Part shown: positions 54,101 through 64,000 of the stretch, piece by piece
Position numbering within the stretch: the first letter of the stretch is position 1
Layout: every line of letters starts with the position of its first letter
Origin: Calliopsis andreniformis
Lineage: Eukaryota; Arthropoda; Insecta; Hymenoptera; Andrenidae
Direction: 5' to 3'
DNA: 64,000 nt
Assembly: GCF_051401765.1 (NCBI RefSeq)
Contig: NW_027480598.1
Coordinates: forward strand, 558,001-622,000
The notes under the pieces: model-generated
Told to the model about the DNA's origin: nothing
The model's input: the letters and a program-made list of their open reading frames with translations, nothing else
The model's database searches: none
Program-made: the position numbers and the translations under genes

Positions 54101-57080
54101 TTTCAATACTCAATACTCAATCTGCAATCTTCAAACCTCCATCCGCAAACCTCAATTCTCATCACTCAACCTTCAACACTCAGTCCTCAATGTTCAATCC
54201 TCAATCCTCAATCCTCAATCCTCAGGCCTCAAACATCAATACTCAAACCTCAGTCGGCGTCCTTAATCTTCAATCCTCAATACTCAATCTTCAATGCTCA
54301 ATCCTCAATTCTCAATCCTCAATACTCAATCCTCAATCGTCAATCCTCAAACCCCAATCCTCAATCTTCAATCCTCAATCATCAATCCTCAATCCTCAAT
54401 CCTCAATCCTCAATCCTCTATCCTCAATCGTCAATCCTCAATCCTCAATCCTCAATCTTCAATCCTCGATACTCAATCTTCAATACTCAATCCTCAATCC
54501 TCAATCCTCAATCCCCATTCTTCAATCCTCAATACACAATCCTGAATCTCCGATCCTCAATCCTCAATTCTCAATCCTTTATCAACAATCCTCAGACCTC
54601 ACACATCAATACTTAACCCTCAGTCCTCGTCCTCAATCCACAACACTCAATCCTCAATCCTCAATCTTCAATATTCAATATTCAATCTTCAATCCTCAAT
54701 CCTCACTCCTGTATCCCCAATGCTCAATCCTCAATCCTCAATGTTCAACCCTCAATACCCAATCCTCAAGCTTCAGTCCTCAATCCTCAATCCTCAATAC
54801 TCAATCCTCAATCCTCAATCCTCAATCCTCAGTCCTCAATCCACGATCCTCAATCCTCAATTCTCAATCCTCAACCGTCAGTTCTCGTCCTCAATCCTCA
54901 ACCCTCAATCCTCAGTCCTCAAACCTCAACCCCGAATCCTCAATCCTGAATCCTCAATCTTCAGCCCTCTGTCCCCAACAATCAATTGTCAATCCTCAAT
55001 CCTCAATAGAATATCCTAAATTCACAGTTTTCAATACTCAATCCCCATCCTGCAATCTTCAAATCTCAATCCACAAACATCAATTCTCATCACTCAAACC
55101 CCAACACTCAGCCCTCAATCTTCAACCCTCAATCCTCAATCCTCAATCTTCAATCCTCAATACTCAATCTTCAATCCTCAATCATCAATACTCAATCCTC
55201 AATACTCAATCCTCAAACGTCAATCCTCAATCCCCAATCCTCAATCTTCAATCCTCAATCCTCAATCCTCAATTCTCAATCCTCAATCCTCAGTCCTCAG
55301 TCATCAAACCCCAATCCTCAACCCTCAGCCCTCATCCCCATTCCTCAATCCTCAATCTTTCGTCCTCAATCCTCAATCCTCAAGCCTCAATCGTCAATCC
55401 TCAGCCCTCAGTCCTCAAACCTCAATCCTGAATCCTCAATCCTGAATCCTCAATCCTCAATCCTCAATACTTCATCATCAATCCTCAATCCTCAATCCTC
55501 AATCCCCAACCCTCAATCCTCAATCCTCTATCTTCAATCCTCAGTACTCAATCTTCAACCCTCAATCCTCAATCCTCAATCCTCAATCCTCATTCTTCAA
55601 TCCTCAATACCCAATCCTCAATCTTCAATCCTCAATCCTCAATCCTCAATCCTCAATCCTCAATCCTCCATCTTCAATCCGCAATCCTCACCCCTCAATC
55701 CTCAATCCTCATTCTTCAATCCTCAAGACCCAATCCTCAATCCTCAATCCTCAATCCTCAATCCTCAATCCTCAATTCTCAATCCTCAATCCTCAATCCT
55801 CAATATTCAATCTTCAATCCTCAATCCTCACTCCTGTATCCTCAATGCTCAATCCTCAATCCTCAATGTTCAACGCTCAATACCCAATCCTCAATCTTCA
55901 ATCCTCAATCCTCAATCCTCAATACTCAATCCTCAATCCACAGTCCTCAAACTTCAATCCTGAATCCTCAATCCTGAATCCTCAATATTCAGCCCTCAGT
56001 CCTCAACAATCAGTTGTCAATCCTCAATCCTCAATAGAACATCCTCAATACACAGGTTTCACTACTCAATACTCAGTCTGCAATCTTCAAATCTCTATCC
56101 ACAAACAGCAATTCTCATCACTCAGCCCTCAACACTCAGACCCCAATCCTCAATCTTCAATCCACAAACCTCAATCCTCAATCCTCAATACTCAATCTTC
56201 AGCCCTCAATACTCAATCTTCAATCCTCAATCGTCAATCTCCAAACCTGAATACTCAATCTTCAAACCTCAATCTTCAGTCCTCAATACTCAATCTTCAA
56301 TCCTCAATCCTCTATCCTCAATCCTCAATCCTCAATCCTAAATCCTCAATCTTCAATCCTCGATACTCAATCTTCAATCCTCTATCCTCAATCCTCAATC
56401 CTCAATCCTAAATCCTCAATCTTCAATCCTCGATACTCAATCTTCAATCCTCTATCCTCAATCCTCAATCCTCAATCCTCATTCTTCATTCCTCAATACC
56501 CAATCCTCAATCTTCAATCCTCAATCCTCAATCCTCAATTCTCAATCCTCAATCCTCAATCTTCAATCTTCAATCCTCAATCCTCAATCCTCAACTCTCA
56601 ATCCTCAATCCTCAATCTTCAATCCTCAATACTCAATCTTCAATCCTCAATCCTCAGTCCTCAAACCTCAATTCTGAATCCTCAATCCTGAATCCTCAAT
56701 CTTCAGCCCTCAGTCCTCTACAATCGGTAGTCAACCCTCAATCCTCAATAGAATATCCTCAATACACAGTTTTCAATACTCAATACTCAATCTGCAATCT
56801 TCAAACCTCCATCCGCAAACATCAATTCTCATCAGTCAACCGTCAACACTCAGTCCTCAATGTTCAATCCTCAATCCTCAATCCTCAATCCTCAGGCCTC
56901 AAACATCAATATCCAACCCTCAGTCCGCGTCCTCAATCTTCAATCCTCAATACTCAATCTTCAATTCTCAATCCTCAATTCTCAATCCTCAATACTCAAT
57001 CCTCAATCGTCAATCCTCAAACCCCAATCCTCAATCTTCAATCCTCAATCATCAATCCTCAATCCTCAATCCTCAATCCT
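51171..57080 (+). repeat. 5.9-kb duplication of 37.33-43.24 kb
   Basis: It is colinear with 37330-43240. The offset is 13,843 bp at its left end and 13,836 bp from about 39.2 kb on, a one-heptamer difference. Anchors are at 52240, 53366, 54080, 55008, 56036 and 56750. It also carries private variants of both 2.67-kb units (AGAACATCC at 56036 equals 42200), so both units were copied together. Its left third also matches 47.85-51.17 kb at 3,320-3,327 bp. Confidence 0.85.
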
Positions 57081-57430
57081 CAATCATCAATCCTCAATCT
57101 TCAATACTCAATCCTCAATCCTCAATCCTCAATACTCAACCATCAATCCTCAATTCTCAGTACTCAATAGAATATCCTGAATGCTCAGGATTCTATACTC
57201 AAACCTCAATCCTCAATCCTCAATCTTCAATCATCAAAACACAATCATCAATTCTCAATCCTCAATCCTCAATCCGCTATCCTCAATCCTCAATCCTCTA
57301 TCTTCAATCCTCAATACTCAAGCTTCAATCCTCAATCCTCAATCCTCAATCCTCAATCCTCATTCTTCAATCCACAATACCCAATCCTCAATCTTCAATC
57401 CTCAATCCACAATCCTCAATTCTCAATCCT
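57081..57430 (+). repeat. B'-type patch inside the A array
   Basis: The higher-order unit breaks at about 57080 and a B' anchor follows (core 57169, reading GAATGCTCAGGATTC), with CAAAACACAATCATC after it. The same segment occurs at about 62665-63010 (offset 5,584). After about 57430 the A-type order resumes at the equivalent of 37.89 kb. Confidence 0.75.
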
Positions 57431-60400
57431 CAAACCTCAATCCTCAGACCTCAAACATCAACACTCAACCCTCAGTTCTCGACGTCAGTCCACAACCCTC
57501 AATACTCTATCCTCAATCTTCAATCATCAATATTCAATCTATAGTCCTCAATCCTCAATCTTCAATCCTCAATGCTCCATCATCAATCCTCAATCCTCAG
57601 TCCTCAATCCTCAATCCTCAATCCTCAAACCTCAATCCTCAACCGTCAGTCCTCGTCCTCAGTCCTCAACCCTCAATCCTCAATCCTCAGTCTTCAATCA
57701 TCAATATTCAATCTACAGTCCTCAATCCTCAATCCTCAATCCTCAATCCTCAATCCCCAATGTTCAATCCGCAATAACCAATCCTCAATCTTCAATCCTC
57801 AATACTCAATCCACAATCCTCAATCCTCAATTCTCAATCCTCAGTCCTCGAACCTCAATCCTGAATCCTCAATCCTGAATCCTCAATCTTCATACACCAG
57901 TTCTCAACAATCATTTGTCAATTCTCAATCCTGAATAGAATATCATCAACTCACAGTTTTCAGTACTCAGTACTCAATCTGCAATCTTCAAATCTCTATC
58001 CACAAACATCAATTCTCATCACTCAACCCTCAACACTCAGTCCCCAAACCTCAATCTTCAATCCTCAATCCTCAATCCTCAATCCTCAGTCCTCAATCTT
58101 CAATCCTCAATACTCAACCTTCAATCCTCAGCCCTCTATCCTCAATCCTAAATCCTCAATCTTCAGCCTTCAATCCTCAATACTCATTCTTCAATCCTCA
58201 ACCCTCAATCCTCAAACCTCAATCCTCACTATTCAATCCTCAACACCCAATCCTCAATCTTCAATCCTCAATCCTCAATCCTCAATTCTCAATCCTCAAT
58301 CCTCAGTCCTCAGTCATCAAACCCCAATCCTCAACCATCAGCCCTCATCCCCATTCCTCAATCCTCAATCTTTCGTCCTCAATCCTCAATCCTCAAGCCT
58401 CAATCGTCAATCCTCAGCCCTCAGTCCTCAAACCTCAATCCTGAATCCTCAATCCTGAATCCTCAATCCTCAATCCTCAATACTTCATCATCAATCCTCA
58501 ATCCTCAGTCCTCAATCCCCAACCCTCAATCCTCAATCCTCTATCTTCAATCCTCAGTACTCAATCTTCAATCCTCAATCCTCAATCCTCAATCCTCAAT
58601 CCTCATTCTTCAATCCTCAATACCCAATCCTCAATCTTCAATCCTCAATCCTCAATCCTCAATCCTCAATCCTCAATCCTCTATCTACAATCCGCAATCC
58701 TCACTCCTCAATCCTCAATCCTCATTCTTCAATCCTCAAGACCCAATCCTCAATCCTCAATCCTCAATCCTCAATCCTCAATCCTCAATCCTCAATCCTC
58801 AATCCTCAATCCTCAATATTCAATCTTCAATCCTCAATCCTCACTCCTGTATCCTCAATGCTCAATCCTCAATCCTCAATGTTCAACGCTCAATACCCAA
58901 TCCTCAATCTTCAATCCTCAATCCTCAATCCTCAATACTCAATCCTCAATCCTCAGTCCTCAAACCTCAATCCTGAATCCTCAATCCTGAATCCTCAATA
59001 TTCAGCCCTCAGTCCTCAACAATCAGTTGTCAATCCTCAATCCTCAATAGAATATCCTCAATACACAGGTTTCACTACTCAATACTCAATCTGCAATCTT
59101 CAAATCTCTATCCACAAACATCAATTCTCATCACTCAGCCCTCAACACTCAGACCCCAATCCTCAATCTTCAATCCACAAACCTCAATCCTCAATCCTCA
59201 ATACTCAATCTTCAATCCTCAATACTCAATCTTCAATCCTCAATCGTCAATCTCCAAACCTGAATACTCAATCTTCAATCCTCAATCTTCAGTCCTCAAT
59301 ACTCAATCTTCAATCCTCAATCCTCTATCCTCAATCCTCAATCCTCAATCCTCAATCTTCAATCCACAAACCTCAATCCTCAATCCTCAATACTCAATCT
59401 TCAATCCTCAATTCTCAATCTTCAATCCTCAATCGTCAATCTCCAAACCTGAATACTCAATCTTCAATCCTCAATCCTCAATCCTCATTCTTCATTCCTC
59501 AATACCCAATCCTCAATCTTCAATCCTCAATCCTCAATCCTCAATTCTCAATCCTCAATCCTCAATCTTCAATCTTCAATCCTCAATCCTCAATCCTCAA
59601 TTCTCAATCCCCAATCCTCAATCTTCAATCCTCAATACTCAATCTTCAATCCTCAATCCTCAGTCCTCAAACCTCAATTCTGAATCCTCAATCCTGAATC
59701 CTCAATCTTCAGCCCTCAGTCCTCAACAATCGGTAGTCAACCCTCAATCCTCAATAGAATATCCTCAATACACAGTTTTCAATACTCAATACTCAATCTG
59801 CAATCTTCAAACCTCCATCCGCAAACATCAATTCTCATCACTCAACCGTCAACACTCAGTCCTCAATGTTCAATCCCCAATCCTCAATCCTCAATCCTCA
59901 GGCCTCAAACATCAATATCCAACCCTCAGTCCGCGTCCTCAATCTTCAATCCTCAATACTCAATCTTCAATGCTCAATCCTCAATTCTCAATCCTCAATA
60001 CTCAATCCTCAATCGTCAATCCTCAAACCCCAATCCTCAATCTTCAATCCTCAATCATCAATCCTCAATCCTCAATCCTCAATCCTCAATCCTCTATACT
60101 CAATCGTCAATCCTCAATCCTCAATCCTCAATCTTGAATCCTCGATGCTCAATCTTCAATCCTCAATCCTCAATCCTCAATCCCCATTCTTCAATCCTCA
60201 ATACACAATCCTGAATCTCCGATCCTCAATCCTCAATTCTCAATCCTTTATCAACAATCCTCAGACCTCACACATCAATACTTAACCCTCAGTCCTCGTC
60301 CTCAATCCACAACACTCAATCCTCAATCCTCAATCTTCAATATTCAATATTCAATCTTCAATCCTCAATCCTCACTCCTGTATCCTCAATGCTCAATCCT

Positions 60401-60930
60401 CAATCCTCAATGTTCAACCCTCAATACCCAATCCTCAATCTTCAATCCTCAATCCTCAATCCTCAATACTCAATCCTCAATCCTCAATCCTCAATCCTCA
60501 GTCCTCAATCCACGATCCTCAATCCTCAATTCTCAATCCTCAACCGTCAGTTCTCGTCCTCAATCCTCAACCCTCAATCCTCAGTCCTCAAACCTCAACC
60601 CCGAATCCTCAATCCTGAATCCTCAATCTTCAGCCCTCAGTCCCCAACAATCAATTGTCAATCCTCAATCCTCAATAGAATATCCTCAATTCACAGTTTT
60701 CAATACTCAATCCCAATCCTGCAATCTTCAAATCTCAATCCACAAACATCAATTCTCATCACTCAAACCTCAACACTCAGCCCTCAATCTTCAACCCTCA
60801 ATCCTCAATCCTCAATCTTCAATCCTCAATATTCAATCTTCAATCCTCAATCATCAATTCTCAATCCTCAATACTCAATCCTCAAACGTCAATCCTCAAT
60901 CCCCAATCCTCAATCTTCAATCCTCAATCC
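57431..60930 (+). repeat. Further copy of the 37.9-41.4 kb higher-order block
   Basis: Anchors at 57937, 59049, 59756 and 60677 follow the same subtype order as 38397, 39530, 40244 and 41172. The copy is more diverged than that at 51-57 kb, for example CATACACCAGTTC near 57892 and CCCAATCCTGCAATC near 60712. Confidence 0.8.
59168..59470 (+). repeat. Local 189-bp tandem duplication within a higher-order unit
   Basis: CTTCAATCCACAAACCTC at 59168 recurs at 59357 (offset 189 bp, 27 heptamers), along with CGTCAATCTCCAAACCTG. It replaces the TCCTCGATACTCAATC segment present in other units. Anchor spacing remains 707 bp against 714 bp elsewhere, so the net change is one heptamer. Confidence 0.7.
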
Positions 60931-62430
60931 TCAATCCTCAATCCTCAATCCTCAATGCTCAATCCTCAATCCTCAATCCTCAGGCCTCAAAAATCAATAC
61001 TCAACCCTCAGTCGGCGTCCTCAATCTTCAATCCTCAATACTCAATCTTCAATGCTCAATCCTCAATTCTCAATCCTCAATACTCAATCCTCAATCGTCA
61101 ATCCTCAAACCCCAATCCTCAATCTTCAAACCTCAATCATCAATCCTCAATCCTCAATCCTCAATCCTCAATCCTCTATCCTCAATCGTCAATCCTCAAT
61201 CCTCAATCCTCAATCTTCAATCCTCGATACTCAATCTTCAATCCTCAATCCTCAATCCTCAGTCCTCAATCCCCATTCTTCAATCCTCAATCCTCAATCC
61301 TCAGTCCTCAATCCACAATCTTCAATCCTCAGTCCTCAAACCTCAATCCAGAGTCCTCAATCCCGAATCCTCAACCTTCAGACCTCAGTCCTCAACAATC
61401 AGTTGTCTATCCTCAATCCTGAATAGAATATCATCAATTCACAGTTTTCAAAACTCAATACTCAATCTGCAATCTTCAAATCTCTAACCGCAAACATCAA
61501 TTCTCATCACTCAACCCTCAACACACAGTCCTCAATCTCCAACCCTCAATCCTCAATACTCAACCCTCAATCCTCAATCCTCAATCCTCAATCCTCAATC
61601 ATCAATCCTCAATACTCAATCTTCAATACTCAATCCTCAATCCTCAATCCTCAATCCCCAATCCTCAATTTTCAATTCTCAATCCTCAATCCTCAATCCT
61701 CAATTCTGAATCCTGAACCCTGAATCCTCAATCTTCAGCCCTCAGTGCTCGACAATCAGTTGTCAATCCTCAATCGCCAATAGAATACCCTCAATTAACA
61801 GTTTTCGATACTCAATACTCAATCTGCAACCTTCAAATCTCTATCCAAAAACAACAATTCTCATTACTCAGCCCTCAACACTCAGTCCTCAATGTTCAAT
61901 CCTCAATCCTCAATTCTTGATCTTGAATCCTCAATACTGAGTCTTCAATCCTCAATCCTCATTCCTCAATACTCAATCCTCAATCCTCAAACTTCAATAC
62001 TCAGTCCACAACCCTCAATCTTCAATCCTCAATACTCAATCCTCAATCCTCAATCCTCAATCCTCAGTCCACAGTCCTCAAACCTCAGCCCTCGACCCTC
62101 AGACCTCATCCTCAATCCTCAATCCTCAATACTCAATCTTCAATCCTCAACCCTCAATCCTCAATCCTCAATCCTCATTCTTCAATCCTCAATACCCAAT
62201 CCTCAATCTTCAATCCTCAATCCTCAAGCCTCAATTCTCAATCCTCAATCCTCAATCCTCAGACCTCAAACATCAATACTCAACCCTGAGTCCTAGCCCT
62301 CAATCCACAACCCTCAATCCTCAATCCTCAACCTTCAATCATCAATATTCAATCTTCAATCCTCAATCCTCAATCCTCAATCCTCAATCCTCAATCCTCA
62401 ATCCTCAATCCTCAGTCCTCAATCCTCAAT
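60931..62430 (+). repeat. Mosaic A-type stretch
   Basis: The first 350 bp repeat the CAGTCGGCGTCC segment (as at 40410). Two diverged A anchors follow (61425 and 61782, 357 bp apart, which is 51 heptamers). The 61782 anchor has unusual variants (GAATACCCTCAATTAACAG, CCAAAAACAACAATTC). A D-like segment with ACATCAATACTCAACCCTG lies near 62267. Confidence 0.7.
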
Positions 62431-62990
62431 ATTCAACACACAACCCTCAACCAACAATCCTCTATACTCAACCATCAATCCTCAATTCTCAATATTCAAT
62501 AGAATATCCTGAATTCTCACGGTTCAATACTCAATCCACAATATTCAATAATCAAATCTCAATCCTCAAACATCAATACTCAATCTTCAATCCTCAATCC
62601 TCAATCCTCAATCCTCAATCCTCAATCCTCAATCCTCAATCCTCAATCCTCAATCCTCAATCATCAATCCTCAATCTTCAATATCCAATCCTCAATCCAC
62701 AATCCTCAATCCTCAATACTCAACCATCAATCCTCAATACTCAATACTCAATAGAATATCCTGAATGCTCAGGGTTCTATACTCAAACCTCAAGCCTCAA
62801 TCCTCAATCTTCAATCCTCAAAACACAATCATCAATCCTCAATCCTCAATCCTCAATCCGCAATCCTCAATCCTCAATCCTCTATCTTCAATCCTCAATA
62901 CTCAATCTTCAATCCTCAATCCTCAATCCTCAATCCTCAATCCTCATTATTCAATCCACAGTACCCAATCCTCAATCTTCAACCCTCAAT
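62431..62990 (+). repeat. B-B' cassette, right end
   Basis: A B anchor (core 62501, with TCACGG for TCATGG) and a B' anchor (62753, GAATGCTCAGGG) lie 252 bp apart, which is 36 heptamers. They are closer than the 385-399 bp pairs near the left end. Confidence 0.75.
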
Positions 62991-63831
62991 CCACAATCCT
63001 CAATTCTCAATCCTCAATCTTCAGCCCTCAGTCCTCAACAATCAGTTGTCAATCCTCAATCCTCAATAGAATATCCTCAATTCACAGTTTTCGATACTCA
63101 ATCTTCATTCTTCAATCTTCAAATCTCAATGCACAAACATCAATTATCATCACTCAACCCTCAACAATCAGTCCTCAATCTTCAATCCTCAATCCACAAT
63201 CCTCAGTCCTCAATACGCAATCTTCAACCGTCAATACTCAATCTTCAATCCTCAATCCTCAACCCTCAATCCTCAATCTTCAGTCCTCAATACACAATCA
63301 TCAATCCTCAATCCTCAATCCTCAATCCCCACTCATCAATCCTCAATCCTCTATATTCAATCCTCAATACCCAATCTTCAATCCTCAATCCTCAATCCTC
63401 AATCCTCAATCCTCATTCTTCAATCCGCAATACCCAATCCTCAATCTTCAATCCTCAATCCACAATCCTCAATTCTCAATCCTCAATCTTCAATCCTCAA
63501 TCCTCAATCCTCGGTCCTCAATCCACAATCGTCAATCTCCAATCCTGAATACTCAATCTTCAATCCTCTATCCTCAATCCTCAATCCTCAATCCTCAATC
63601 CTCATTCTTCAACCCTCAATACCCAATCCTCAATCTTCAATCCTCAATCCTCAATCCTGAACTCTCAATCCTCAATCCTCAGTCCTCAATCCTCAATTCT
63701 CAATTCTCAATCCTCAGTCCTCAGACCTCAAACCTCAATCCTCAAACCTCAGCCCTCATCCTCAATCCTCAATCGACACTCCGCAATCCTCAAACTTCAA
63801 TCCTCAATACTCAATCTTCAATCCTCAATCC

Positions 63832-64000
63832 TCAGTCCTCAAACTTCAATTCTGAATCCTCAATCCTGAGTCCTCAACCTTCAGCCCTCAGACCACAACA
63901 ATCAGTAGTCAATCCTCAATCCTCAATAGAATATCCTCAATTCACAGTTTTCAATACTCAATCCCCATTCTTCAATCTTCAAGTCTCAATCCACAAACAT
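63832..64000 (+). repeat. A' anchor cut by the window end
   Basis: This is an anchor with core 63928 that breaks off after CAATCCACAAACAT at the window edge, so the array continues to the right. A complete A' anchor with similar CATTCTTCAATCTTC lies at about 62972-63174 (core 63068). Confidence 0.8.

Larger units (their letters stand above)
1..64000. repeat. Heptanucleotide satellite array (TCAATCC)n, whole window
   Basis: The entire window reads as TCAATCC and point variants (TCAATCT, TCAATAC, TCAGTCC, TCAACCC, TCAAACC, TTAATCC and so on). The unit holds two A, two T, three C and no G, so the + strand is very G-poor and the - strand (GGATTGA) carries a GG every 7 nt. No non-heptameric unique segment longer than a few units was seen on reading through. 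Open frames appear only on the + strand and encode SILNPQS-like heptapeptides in all three frames, so they are by-products of the repeat. No promoter, splice pattern, RNA gene or mobile element was recognised. Both ends are inside the array, so its full length is unknown. Eukaryotic heterochromatic satellite is the likeliest identity; the taxon is not determinable here. Confidence 0.97.

Noticed and set aside
479..63010. GAATTC as a unique marker of B anchors.
   Set aside because: It is common in B anchors, but also occurs by point change elsewhere (for example near 4343 and 28132), and the 57169 and 62753 B' copies lack it.
2441..63928. A anchors as inserted transposable elements.
   Set aside because: They split into heptamers in register with the flanks. 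They have no terminal inverted repeats, target-site duplications or coding remnants.
1..64000. CRISPR array.
   Set aside because: There is no constant repeat alternating with unique spacers of similar size. Everything is variation on one heptamer, and no cas-like gene is present.
1..64000. Telomeric repeat tract.
   Set aside because: The heptamer GGATTGA is not a telomere repeat I recognise (the plant type is TTTAGGG). The multi-kilobase higher-order organisation fits an interstitial satellite better. Subtelomeric position remains possible.
1..64000. tRNA, rRNA or other structured RNA genes.
   Set aside because: The G-poor + strand and C-poor - strand leave little scope for the required stems, and no tRNA or rRNA signature strings were seen.

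Overview
The whole 64 kb window is one unbroken, strongly strand-asymmetric tandem repeat array. The basic unit is a heptanucleotide, TCAATCC on the + strand (GGATTGA on the - strand), repeated thousands of times with point substitutions. I see no unique sequence, protein gene, RNA gene, transposon, CRISPR array or regulatory element. Both window ends lie inside the array. A satellite this long with multi-level higher-order structure points to eukaryotic heterochromatin (centromeric, subtelomeric or sex-chromosome like). That is inference, and I cannot name the organism.

Three levels of organisation are visible. Level 1 is the 7-bp unit, whose register is largely kept even where the sequence has drifted. 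Level 2 is a set of diverged, recognisable modules that are still built of heptamers. Anchor A is 29 heptamers (203 bp, marked by AGAATATCCTCAATTCACAG) with about 63 copies. B and B' anchors (marked by AATATCCTGAATTCTCATGG or its CTCAGG variant) number about 17 and are diverged relatives of A. There are also a C module (112 bp, marked by TCTCCAATCCTAGATCC) and a D module (marked by TCACACATCAATACTTAACC). Level 3 is segmental duplication of module combinations: a trimeric 2.67-kb higher-order repeat, tandem units of 1,932, 1,045 and 420 bp, and copies displaced by about 10.5 and 13.84 kb.

Layout: 1-2440 is B/B'/C type. 2441-5298 is A type with a 1,880-bp tandem. 5299 to about 8440 is four B-B' cassettes. 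About 8.4-26.3 kb is an older, diverged mosaic of A, A', B and C modules. 26.3-37.3 kb is A-poor and D-rich, with several tandem duplications. 37.3-57.1 kb is the young, near-identical higher-order array. 57.1-64 kb is a mosaic of the same A units interrupted twice by B'-type patches, ending inside a truncated A anchor.

Many long open frames exist on the + strand, all reading variants of the heptapeptide SILNPQS. They follow from arithmetic: 7 is not divisible by 3 and TCAATCC gives no stop in any + frame, while the - strand gives TGA every 21 nt in every frame. I therefore annotate no CDS. The interest of this window lies in how the satellite is organised and evolves, not in a gene system.
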